From an uncultured Pelagibacteraceae bacterium (GTDB lineage: Bacteria; Pseudomonadota; Alphaproteobacteria; Pelagibacterales; Pelagibacteraceae): a stretch of 34,045 bases of DNA. Of this stretch, positions 12,730 through 19,666 are shown in pieces. The position numbers and the translations under genes are program-made. The stretch is taken from NCBI GenBank assembly GCA_902626045.1, contig CACODU010000008.1, positions 1 through 34,045 on the forward strand, written 5' to 3'. The stretch's first letter is position 1. Every line of letters begins with the position of its first letter. Under the pieces are notes generated by a model. The model had not been told where the DNA came from, made no database searches, and saw nothing but the letters and a program-made list of their open reading frames with translations.

Positions 12730-14517
12730 ATGAAATACCCTAAAGAATATCTTGATGAAATAAAATTAAGGTTAAAAGTATCTCAAGTAGTTGGAAAAAC
12801 GGTTCAACTTAAAAAAAGAGGTAAAGAGTTTGTAGGACTTTCACCCTTTAAGAATGAAAAAAGCCCATCCTTCACAGTTAATGATGAAAAAGAATTTTAT
12901 CATTGTTTTAGTAGTGGAGAGCATGGAAATATTTTTGATTTTTTAATGAAAACAAAATCTATTGGATTTGGAGAAGCTGTAAGGTTTTTAGCAGCTGAAG
13001 CGGGAATGCAGCCATATAGGTTTTCTAATTTTGATAAAAAGAAAGACCTTAGATTTCAAACTTATAAAAATATTTTTAAAGATTACTCTAATCATTTCCA
13101 TCAGCAACTATTTAGTTCAGATAACATCGAGGCACAAGAATATCTTTTAAACAGAGGTTTAGATAAAAATACTATTGAGGAGTTCAAACTAGGTTACGTT
13201 CCATGGCAAAATAACTTTTACGAAGAGTTATTAAAAAAATATTCTGAGGAAGAAATTAATTTAACAGGGATATATTATAAAAATGATAAAAGCGGAAAAT
13301 TTACAGATAGATTTAATTCAAGAGTAATATTTCCTGTCAACAACATTATAGGTGACACAATCGCTTTTGGCGGAAGGATTATTCGTGAGACTAAACTAGC
13401 TAAATATATAAATTCTCCTGAGACAGAATTTTATAAAAAAGGAAACATGATTTTCAATTTAGATAAAGCAAAAGACTCAAGATCAGAGACAGATGAAGTA
13501 TTAATTGTAGAGGGTTATATGGATGTTGTTAGCGTTTATTCTTCAGGAGTCAAAAATGTAATTGCTAACTCAGGTACTGCTTTGACAGAAAGACAAATAA
13601 GCTTGATATGGAAATTTTTTTCAAATCCTATTATTTGCCTAGATGGTGACGAAAGTGGACAAAAAGCTGCCATAAGAATTGCAGAAAAATTATTTCCATT
13701 AATCAATGAAAAAAATAAGATTTATTTTTCTGTGATGCCTGAAGGAACTGATCCAGATGAATTCATAAAGCTAAGAGGTAAGCAAGAATTTATAAATTTG
13801 ATGAAAGAAAAAGAAATAATCCAATCGTTTATTTGGAATTATCATCTTAGTAAAATAGATCAGAATAATCCTTATGAAATTTCAAAATTTGAAAAAGAAA
13901 TTAAAAGTTTGTCATATTCTATTCAAGATGAAACACTTAAAAAGTATGTTTTAGAAGATTTTCTAGAAAAGATCAAAAATTTAACTCCAATACAATCCTC
14001 AAGACAAGATTATAAGTATTCTTTTTTTAATAAGAAAAAAAATTTTCAAATTCTCAAAGAGACAAAACTCTTGCATCAAAAAAAAAAAGATTTATCTAGG
14101 ATACAAATAATTGAATTTTCCATCCTCTTCATAATTTTAAACCATTTAGAAATAGCATCAAAAAAATTAGAAAATTTATCAGAAATAATATTTTTAGCTG
14201 AAAAAAATGAGAGTTTAAAAAAAGAAATAATAAAGTATGTAATTGAGGGAAATGATAAGGAGGCAATTGATAAAAAAATACATACTAGCTACGAAAAAAT
14301 TATCAAAGAAATTAATGAGAATTCAAATATTCAAATAATAATTAAAAATAAAAATGATGAAGAAATAGAAAATCTTCTTGAAGAATTGCTTATAGACCAC
14401 AAAGAACAAAGCAATTTAAGAAAGATAGAATCTCTAGAGCAAAAATTAATTAACAACCTTGACGAAAATGCTTATTTAGAATTAATTAAGCTTAAAAGCC
14501 AGTTAAATAGGGATTAA
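12730..14517 (+). CDS. dnaG: DNA primase
   Basis: DnaG lays down RNA primers for chromosome replication. The 595-residue product has the N-terminal CHC2-type domain (about 1-75), the catalytic TOPRIM core with IVEGYMDVVSVYSSG and the acidic CLDGDESGQKAA, and a divergent, lysine- and glutamate-rich C-terminal helicase-interaction region. In the CHC2 domain the usual zinc ligands Cys-His-Cys-Cys are replaced at three of four places: Ser38 (GLSPF), Lys41, Cys59 (YHCF) and Ser62. I recall similar Ser-type substitutions in other alphaproteobacterial primases, so this is probably a lineage trait and not damage. It follows yqeY with no gap; rpoD follows after 52 bases. Confidence 0.97.
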   Translation: MKYPKEYLDEIKLRLKVSQVVGKTVQLKKRGKEFVGLSPFKNEKSPSFTVNDEKEFYHCFSSGEHGNIFDFLMKTKSIGFGEAVRFLAAEAGMQPYRFSNFDKKKDLRFQTYKNIFKDYSNHFHQQLFSSDNIEAQEYLLNRGLDKNTIEEFKLGYVPWQNNFYEELLKKYSEEEINLTGIYYKNDKSGKFTDRFNSRVIFPVNNIIGDTIAFGGRIIRETKLAKYINSPETEFYKKGNMIFNLDKAKDSRSETDEVLIVEGYMDVVSVYSSGVKNVIANSGTALTERQISLIWKFFSNPIICLDGDESGQKAAIRIAEKLFPLINEKNKIYFSVMPEGTDPDEFIKLRGKQEFINLMKEKEIIQSFIWNYHLSKIDQNNPYEISKFEKEIKSLSYSIQDETLKKYVLEDFLEKIKNLTPIQSSRQDYKYSFFNKKKNFQILKETKLLHQKKKDLSRIQIIEFSILFIILNHLEIASKKLENLSEIIFLAEKNESLKKEIIKYVIEGNDKEAIDKKIHTSYEKIIKEINENSNIQIIIKNKNDEEIENLLEELLIDHKEQSNLRKIESLEQKLINNLDENAYLELIKLKSQLNRD

Positions 14518-14569
14518 AAAAGTATAGATTTTTTGAACTTAGTCATTATATATATTCAACTGTTCAAAT

Positions 14570-16429
14570 ATGGCTGAAAAACTCATAACAAAATCATTTG
14601 AAAGACTTCTTGATAAAGGAAAACATAGAGGCTTTATCACTTACGAGGAGCTTGGAAAGTCATTAGGAAAAAGAAACGGTTCTCATGAAAATATTGAGAA
14701 AGCCTTAATAATTTTAGTTGATGAAAAAGTCAGTTTAGTAGAAAAAAAATCTCAATATCAATCAAATAAAAAAAAAGAAAACACACCTCAGAATGAGGAA
14801 AAAACTTCAGATAAGAGCGATGATCCTATTAGGATGTATCTTAGAGAAATGGGCGGGGTTGAACTTCTTTCTAGAGAAGGGGAAATCGCAATAGCAAAAA
14901 GAATAGAAGCAGGAAAAGATGTAATGATCAATGCTCTTACACAAAGTCCTTTAGTTGGAAAAAAAATCTTTGAGTGGAAAGAACAAATAGAAAGTCAGCA
15001 AATGTTAGTTAGAGATATAATTGACATAGACTCAACTTATGAAGATTTTGAAGCTTTAGATGATGATGATGAATTAAAAATAAACAAAAATACAAAAATT
15101 AAAAAAGAAAAAAACAATGAGACAGTTAAAAAGGAAGAAAATGCAACTAACGAAGAAGACGAGTTTAACGTATCTCTTGCTAAAATGGAGGAAGAGATAA
15201 AACCTAAAATCATAAATATTTTAGACTCGCTAAATAAAAATTATTTGAAACTTCAAAAGTATCAAGTAGAAAAACTAGAATGCTTATTAGCTTCAAAAGA
15301 ATTATCTATATCAAAAAATAAAAATTTCAAAAAAATTCAAGAGGTCTTAGTTGACAATTTTAAAAACTTACAACTTGCCCCTCATGTAGTAGAGGAATTA
15401 GTCCAAGCTCACTATAAAGAAAATAAAAAAATTGTTTCTCTAGAAGGTGTACTAATGAGATTAGCTATTGACAACAAAATACCAAGGGAGGAATTTTTGA
15501 AATACTATGTTGGTAATGAGATTAATCCTAAATTTGAAACTTTTTTAAAAGAAAATCCTACATGGAAAGCTTTTTTTAAAAAGTACAAAAAAGATTTTAC
15601 AGAAATTAAAGATAGACTAGTAGAATTTAGTAAAAAAATAGGTTTATCAGTTGGTGAATTCAAGAAACTTGTCAGCAGAATTCAAAAAGGTGAGAGAGAG
15701 TCAAGAATTGCAAAAAAAGAAATGGTAGAGGCTAATTTAAGATTAGTTATTTCAATCGCAAAAAAATATACAAATAGAGGTCTTCAATTTTTAGACTTAA
15801 TTCAAGAAGGAAATATTGGTTTGATGAAAGCGGTAGATAAATTTGAATATAGAAGAGGATATAAATTTTCAACTTATGCAACTTGGTGGATTAGACAAGC
15901 AATAACAAGGTCTATTGCAGATCAAGCTAGAACAATAAGAATACCAGTTCATATGATAGAAACGATTAATAAGATCGTAAGAACACAAAGGCAAATAATG
16001 AGTGAATTTGGAAGAGAACCAACACCAGAAGAATTAGCTAAAAAATTAGCCATGCCTCTAGAAAAAGTTAGAAAAGTTTTAAAAATTGCAAAGGAGCCAG
16101 TCTCGTTAGAAACACCCGTGGGTGATGAAGAAGATAGTAGTCTAGGTGATTTTATAGAAGATAAAAATGCTCTTCAGCCTTTAGATACAGCCATACAATC
16201 AAATTTGAGTGAGTCAACAACAAAAATTTTAGCGTCATTAACTCCAAGAGAGGAACGTGTTCTTAGAATGAGATTTGGTATCGGAATGAACACAGATCAT
16301 ACACTTGAAGAAGTTGGACTGCAATTCTCTGTCACAAGAGAGAGAATTAGGCAAATCGAAGCTAAAGCTCTAAGAAAATTAAAGCATCCAAGTAGATCAA
16401 AACAGTTAAAAAGTTTCTTAGAAAAATAA
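14570..16429 (+). CDS. rpoD: Primary sigma factor (sigma-70)
   Basis: RpoD directs RNA polymerase to housekeeping promoters. The 619-residue protein has region 1.1 at the start ([16 protein letters not shown]), region 1.2 ([20 protein letters not shown]), a charged non-conserved insert at about 150-370, region 2 ([19 protein letters not shown], then [14 protein letters not shown] at region 2.3/2.4), region 3 ([20 protein letters not shown]) and region 4 with the -35-binding helix [20 protein letters not shown]. It is a full-length group 1 sigma factor. It follows dnaG by 52 bases, the macromolecular-synthesis-operon arrangement, and is followed by a tRNA gene 26 bases later. Confidence 0.98.
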   Translation: MAEKLITKSFERLLDKGKHRGFITYEELGKSLGKRNGSHENIEKALIILVDEKVSLVEKKSQYQSNKKKENTPQNEEKTSDKSDDPIRMYLREMGGVELLSREGEIAIAKRIEAGKDVMINALTQSPLVGKKIFEWKEQIESQQMLVRDIIDIDSTYEDFEALDDDDELKINKNTKIKKEKNNETVKKEENATNEEDEFNVSLAKMEEEIKPKIINILDSLNKNYLKLQKYQVEKLECLLASKELSISKNKNFKKIQEVLVDNFKNLQLAPHVVEELVQAHYKENKKIVSLEGVLMRLAIDNKIPREEFLKYYVGNEINPKFETFLKENPTWKAFFKKYKKDFTEIKDRLVEFSKKIGLSVGEFKKLVSRIQKGERESRIAKKEMVEANLRLVISIAKKYTNRGLQFLDLIQEGNIGLMKAVDKFEYRRGYKFSTYATWWIRQAITRSIADQARTIRIPVHMIETINKIVRTQRQIMSEFGREPTPEELAKKLAMPLEKVRKVLKIAKEPVSLETPVGDEEDSSLGDFIEDKNALQPLDTAIQSNLSESTTKILASLTPREERVLRMRFGIGMNTDHTLEEVGLQFSVTRERIRQIEAKALRKLKHPSRSKQLKSFLEK

Positions 16430-16455
16430 TTTATTGTGGTATAACTAATAAGTTT

Positions 16456-16532
16456 GGGCCTGTAGCTCAGTTGGTTAGAGCAGTACACTCATAATGTATT
16501 GGTCCCAGGTTCGAGTCCTGGCGGGCCCACCA
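16456..16532 (+). tRNA. tRNA with CAT anticodon, probably tRNA-Ile2 (or elongator Met)
   Basis: The 77-base gene folds as a full cloverleaf. The acceptor GGGCCTG pairs with CGGGCCC with one T-G pair. The D arm is GCTC/GAGC, the anticodon arm GTACA/TGTAT carries loop CTCATAA, the T arm CCAGG/CCTGG carries loop TTCGAGT, the discriminator is A, and CCA is encoded. The anticodon is CAT. It is not initiator tRNA, because the first pair is G-C and not mismatched. The C4-G69 and T12-A23 pairs, and an acceptor resembling tRNA-Ile(GAT), favour the Ile2 species whose C34 is modified to lysidine by TilS; elongator Met remains possible. The 3' end lies directly next to the stop codon of convergent mlaC. 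Confidence 0.96.
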
Positions 16533-17132
16533 TTAATTATTAACAAATTCTTCTAACTTGCTTATTAATATCCTAATATCATTATTATTGGAGCTAAGTA
16601 TCGAAGCAAATTCCTCTTTTTGTGTCCTAGCCAAACTCAAACCCTCTACAATTAAATCCCTAATAAGAGGTTTATCTTGATTTTTTGTATAAACTCTCCA
16701 ATCAATTTTAATTTCGGGACTTTTACTATCAATAGGAAGAACTTTTGAACTTACTATAGTATAGGTAGCACTTTTTTTTTCTTCACTTATAACTTCAAAT
16801 TTGCTTTCAGAATATTCTGTAAGTCTTGAAGTAAGACTTTTTAAAAAATATTTTTCAAAGGCTGTCTGATATTTTGAGATATCAGTTTCTTTTGATGATT
16901 TTCTTAATTCACCGAGTGTATAAAGTCCTAAGGCACTTATATCAACATTTTCTAAAGCTATTTGTTTAATAAAATCTTCTTTTTCACTATTATTTAAATT
17001 TTTATTTGATAGGTTGCTAATTGCATCGTTTACTAGTTCATTAATAAAATCTCTTGGATTAGAGCTGTAAGCAAATAGCGTGGTTTGAAAGGTTAAGAAA
17101 ACAATAACTATATAAGTAACCGTTTTTTTCAT
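16533..17132 (-). CDS. mlaC: MlaC-like periplasmic phospholipid-binding protein (Ttg2D family)
   Basis: MlaC shuttles phospholipid between the outer-membrane MlaA complex and the inner-membrane MlaFEDB transporter. The 199-residue product begins with a signal peptide (basic start MKKT, hydrophobic stretch to about residue 20, cleavage near LFAYS). Family segments are PRDFINELVNDAISNL, ALGLYTLGELRKSS, YQTAFEKYFLKSLTSRLTEY (the typical FxxxFxxxLxxxY pattern) and WRVYTKNQDKPLIRDLIVEG, then SLARTQKEEFASIL. mlaA lies 8 bases upstream on the same strand, which strongly supports the call. The transporter genes themselves are not in this window. Confidence 0.9.
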   Translation of the reverse strand: MKKTVTYIVIVFLTFQTTLFAYSSNPRDFINELVNDAISNLSNKNLNNSEKEDFIKQIALENVDISALGLYTLGELRKSSKETDISKYQTAFEKYFLKSLTSRLTEYSESKFEVISEEKKSATYTIVSSKVLPIDSKSPEIKIDWRVYTKNQDKPLIRDLIVEGLSLARTQKEEFASILSSNNNDIRILISKLEEFVNN

Positions 17133-17140
17133 TTTTGATT

Positions 17141-17884
17141 TTAATTATCTAAATTATCCCACTCATCTTGATCTTGAATGGAGTTTTTAATTTTGTTTTC
17201 TCTATCTTGTAAATATATACTCTTTAATGACGAATATAAGTCTATAGAATTTTTTTCTAAACTCTCAATGTTTCTATCGTTATCTGCTCTAAAATCAATC
17301 GCAGATGTAGATTTAATAGTATAATAGTCAAAAGCATTTCCAGAAGATCCAAATATTTCTTTCTCTCTAAGTGTTACATGGGCAAATGGATCAACAAAAG
17401 TGTCTGCGATCAATCCTAAAGAGTCTCTTGCTGTAGTTGGCCCTAAAATTGGCAGAACAAAATAACAACCTGTTCCAATGCCATAAGAACCAAGTGTCTG
17501 TCCAACGTCTTCTTTATGAGGTTTTAAACCAATTTTCTCTGCAGGGTTAAGAAAACCTAAAACCCCAACCGTTGTATTAATCGCAAAACTTCCAATTGAA
17601 TGACCCAACTGGTTTAAATTTCCTTGTAAAATATTATTTGGTATTGAAAGTAAAGTTCCAATATTTGATGTAAAATTACTAGTTCCTGTTTTTACTGGAG
17701 ATGGTAATTTGTTATAACCTTTGGCTAACGGCTCTAAAATGATGTCATCTAAAGCCATGTTGAATTTGAATATAGCTCTACTTGTCTTTTCAAAACATTC
17801 CTCAGCAGAATTTGCATTAGGGATTATTATTGAAAATAGTACAAAGGTGGCCAATACTAGTTTTAATTTTTGAATAACTCTCAT
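17141..17884 (-). CDS. mlaA: MlaA/VacJ-family outer-membrane lipid asymmetry protein
   Basis: MlaA sits in the outer membrane and removes misplaced phospholipids from the outer leaflet. The 247-residue product shows FKFNMALDDIILEPLAKGY, NNILQGNLNQLGHSIGSFAINTTVGVLGF, DVGQTLGSYGIGTGCYFVLP, ILGPTTARDSLGL and VDPFAH, all typical of the family. The N-terminus is a signal peptide ending around NANSAEE. Unlike E. coli MlaA I see no clear lipobox: the nearest Cys (residue 30) is preceded by AEE. It may therefore be cleaved by signal peptidase I and held in the membrane by its helices. It leads a two-gene mlaA-mlaC unit. Confidence 0.93.
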   Translation of the reverse strand: MRVIQKLKLVLATFVLFSIIIPNANSAEECFEKTSRAIFKFNMALDDIILEPLAKGYNKLPSPVKTGTSNFTSNIGTLLSIPNNILQGNLNQLGHSIGSFAINTTVGVLGFLNPAEKIGLKPHKEDVGQTLGSYGIGTGCYFVLPILGPTTARDSLGLIADTFVDPFAHVTLREKEIFGSSGNAFDYYTIKSTSAIDFRADNDRNIESLEKNSIDLYSSLKSIYLQDRENKIKNSIQDQDEWDNLDN

Positions 17885-17892
17885 ACTCGCTA

Positions 17893-17922
17893 TATATATA
17901 ATTTTAAGTTATATTCTATCAA
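17893..17922 (-). promoter_or_regulatory. Candidate promoter of mlaA-mlaC
   Basis: On the minus strand TTGATA (17922-17917) is followed after 18 bases by TATATA (17898-17893), 8 bases before the mlaA ATG. It lies in the 65-base divergent spacer shared with the amidase gene. The transcript would have almost no leader. Background AT-richness keeps confidence low. Confidence 0.35.
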
Positions 17923-17949
17923 TAATTAAGCCTAAAATTAGCTAAAAAT

Positions 17950-18657
17950 ATGAAAATAAGCTTTGATCTTTCCCCAAATTTTACAAAGAAAGAGAGATCA
18001 AAAAAAAATATTAAGTTTGTTATTATTCATTATACTGGAATGCAATCTGAAATTGAATCTATTAAAAAACTTAAAAATCTTAAAGATAAAGTTAGTTGTC
18101 ATTATTTGATTAATAGAAAAGGGGAAATTCTTCAAATGGTTAGAGATAGAAATATTGCTTGGCACGCAGGTAAATCTAAATGGAAAAAATTTGTTAACCT
18201 CAATGACTGCTCAATAGGAATAGAGCTTGTAAACAAAGGTCATAAACTTGGATATCAGAATTTTACCAAGAAACAAATTAATAGCCTAATCAAATTATGT
18301 AAAAGTTTAAAAAAGAAATATTTGATAAAAAATGAAAATTTTTTAGGTCATTCAGATATTGCGCCTTTAAGAAAAATCGACCCCGGGGAAAAATTTCCTT
18401 GGAAAAAATTATGCGGGCATCATCTAGGGAAGGGATACAAGAAAACAAAGATTGGAATTGAGGTAAACCAAAAAAAAATGACATTTTTGTTTTTTAAAAA
18501 TTTAAAAAAATTAGGTTATAGATATTTTAATGTTAACAAAAGAAACCTTAAAGATGAAAAGATAATTAAATCTTTTCAAAGGCATTATTTGCCTAATAAT
18601 GTTACAGGAAAAGTAGATCAAAAAACCTATAAAATTAGCCATTTTTTAACCCATTAG
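17950..18657 (+). CDS. ampD: N-acetylmuramoyl-L-alanine amidase, AmpD/AmiD type with peptidoglycan-binding domain
   Basis: This zinc amidase cleaves the bond between N-acetylmuramic acid and the stem peptide during wall turnover or recycling. In the 235-residue product the amidase_2 domain (about 20-160) shows zinc ligands His27 (IHYTG), His134 (GHSDIAP) and Asp144 (KIDPG), plus SCHYLINRKGEI and AWHAGKSKW. The C-terminal 60 or so residues look like a PG_binding_1 domain (IIKSFQRHYLP, then VTGKVDQKT). This two-domain layout resembles E. coli AmiD, but no signal peptide or lipobox is visible, so the protein may act in the cytoplasm like AmpD. It lies just upstream of rnpB and the dcw cluster. 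Confidence 0.9.
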   Translation: MKISFDLSPNFTKKERSKKNIKFVIIHYTGMQSEIESIKKLKNLKDKVSCHYLINRKGEILQMVRDRNIAWHAGKSKWKKFVNLNDCSIGIELVNKGHKLGYQNFTKKQINSLIKLCKSLKKKYLIKNENFLGHSDIAPLRKIDPGEKFPWKKLCGHHLGKGYKKTKIGIEVNQKKMTFLFFKNLKKLGYRYFNVNKRNLKDEKIIKSFQRHYLPNNVTGKVDQKTYKISHFLTH

Positions 18658-18700
18658 TTTTTAATATCTTGATTAATCTCCATTAATTAAATAAAAGGTT

Positions 18701-19065
18701 CCCGCCAGATAATTGGATTGTCGCTACTAGAATTATAGTAGAGGAAAGTCCGGGCTCCATAAAGACACAGTGCCAGTTAATAACTGGCGAAGGTGACTTC
18801 AGGGATAGTGCCACAGAAAATAAACCGCCTTATCAAGGCAAGGGTGAAACGGCGAGGTAAGAGCTCACCGGTTTTTTGGTAACAAAAAACGCATGGCAAA
18901 CCCCACTGGGAGCAAGGTTAAATAGAGAGGACATTGTGTTTAAACACTAAAAACAGTCTTTAGTTAGTCTTCTGGGTTAACCGCTTGAGCTTAAATGTGA
19001 ATTTAAGTCTAGAGAAATGACATCTTCAATGACAGAACCCGGCTTATAGATTATCTGGCAAAACC
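18701..19065 (+). ncRNA. rnpB: RNase P RNA, bacterial type A
   Basis: This is the catalytic RNA that trims tRNA 5' leaders. The P4 5' strand region GAGGAAAGTCCGGGCTCC starts at 18741, and the matching 3' conserved block GACAGAACCCGGCTTAT starts at 19031. Between them are the usual blocks GGGTGAAACGGCGAGGTAAG, AGAGCTCACCG, and CATGGCAAACCCCACTGGGA. Helix P1 is a perfect 10-base pairing of GCCAGATAAT (18704-18713) with ATTATCTGGC (19050-19059). The ends are set a few bases outside P1 and are approximate. I see no intrinsic terminator after it. The ampD-rnpB-mraZ order fits alphaproteobacteria. Confidence 0.97.
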
Positions 19066-19111
19066 ACTACATTAACGTTCTACTTTTGTACTATTACTAA
19101 ATATTAACGTA

Positions 19112-19139
19112 TTGACTATTCTTTAAAAACCCATACTAT
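19112..19139 (+). promoter_or_regulatory. Candidate sigma-70 promoter of mraZ and the dcw operon
   Basis: TTGACT (19112-19117) and TACTAT (19134-19139) are separated by 16 bases, a close match to the sigma-70 consensus. Transcription would start near 19146, leaving a leader of about 59 bases before mraZ. It is the only clear promoter I see for the run of genes from mraZ to the window end, because the following genes overlap or nearly touch. The -10 element lies between two of the CCCA repeats. Confidence 0.6.
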
Positions 19140-19154
19140 CCCAAATAATCCCAT
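19130..19154 (-). promoter_or_regulatory. Probable MraZ operator: three TGGG repeats at 10-bp spacing
   Basis: CCCA occurs at 19130, 19140 and 19150, so the minus strand carries three direct TGGG repeats exactly one helical turn apart with 5-6-base AT-rich spacers. E. coli MraZ is reported to bind TGGGN direct repeats separated by 5 bases upstream of its own gene. This array overlaps the -10 element and expected start site of the mraZ promoter, so binding should repress. Repeats are seen directly; MraZ binding is inferred from the family. Confidence 0.7.
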
Positions 19155-19204
19155 AATGGAGGGTAAATTGAAAATTATAAATATTAATAGTTTTTTATAT
19201 AAAT

Positions 19205-19666
19205 ATGTTTTTATCAAGTTACGAGAACAAAATAGACAAGAAAGGGCGTGTTTCCGTGCCAGCAACATTTAGGTCTCATTTAAGTTCTATGGGTTATAAT
19301 GGTTTTATAAGTTACCCCTCTTTTAATCATGCAGCTTTAGAAGCGTGTTCACAAGATAGAATTGAAAAACTTTCAAATACAATTGACTCTCTTAATCCAT
19401 TTGAGGAAAAAAGAGATTTTTTCGCTACTTCAATATTATCAGAAAGTGAAAATTTACAATTTGATACTGAAGGCAGAGTTTCTTTAACTGATAAACTTTT
19501 GAGTCATGCGAATATTAAAAATAATGTTTTATTTGTTGGACTAGGCAAAACTTTTCAAATTTGGGAACCAAAAAACTTCGAGAAATTTAAAATTATTGCA
19601 AGAAAAAAAGCTTATCAAAATAGATCAAATTTAAAATGGGAAACTAAACAAAAGGGAGAACTGTAA
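19205..19666 (+). CDS. mraZ: Transcriptional regulator MraZ
   Basis: MraZ is a ring-forming DNA-binding protein that represses its own dcw operon. The 153-residue product has the two SpoVT/AbrB-like halves, each with the DxxxR motif: Asp11-Arg15 in IDKKGRVSVPATFR and Asp87-Arg91 in FDTEGRVSLTDKLL. The start MFLSSYENKID aligns with the usual MF beginning, so the ATG at 19205 is chosen although no Shine-Dalgarno sequence is placed for it; the message may be read from a weak site. Its stop overlaps the ftsZ ATG in TAATG. Three TGGG repeats upstream are its likely operator. Confidence 0.96.
   Translation: MFLSSYENKIDKKGRVSVPATFRSHLSSMGYNGFISYPSFNHAALEACSQDRIEKLSNTIDSLNPFEEKRDFFATSILSESENLQFDTEGRVSLTDKLLSHANIKNNVLFVGLGKTFQIWEPKNFEKFKIIARKKAYQNRSNLKWETKQKGEL

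Noticed and set aside
14518-14569. Possible separate promoter for rpoD between dnaG and rpoD
   Set aside because: TTGAAC and TATATT are present but only 12 bases apart. No pair with normal spacing stands out, so I did not annotate it.
18658-18700. Promoter for rnpB
   Set aside because: TTGATT (18669-18674) and TAAATA (18688-18693) are only 13 bases apart. A promoter must exist nearby, but I cannot place it with any confidence.
19066-19204. CtrA-type site (TTAA-N7-TTAA) upstream of mraZ-ftsZ
   Set aside because: TTAA occurs, but not as a pair with seven-base spacing. AT-rich background makes isolated TTAA meaningless.
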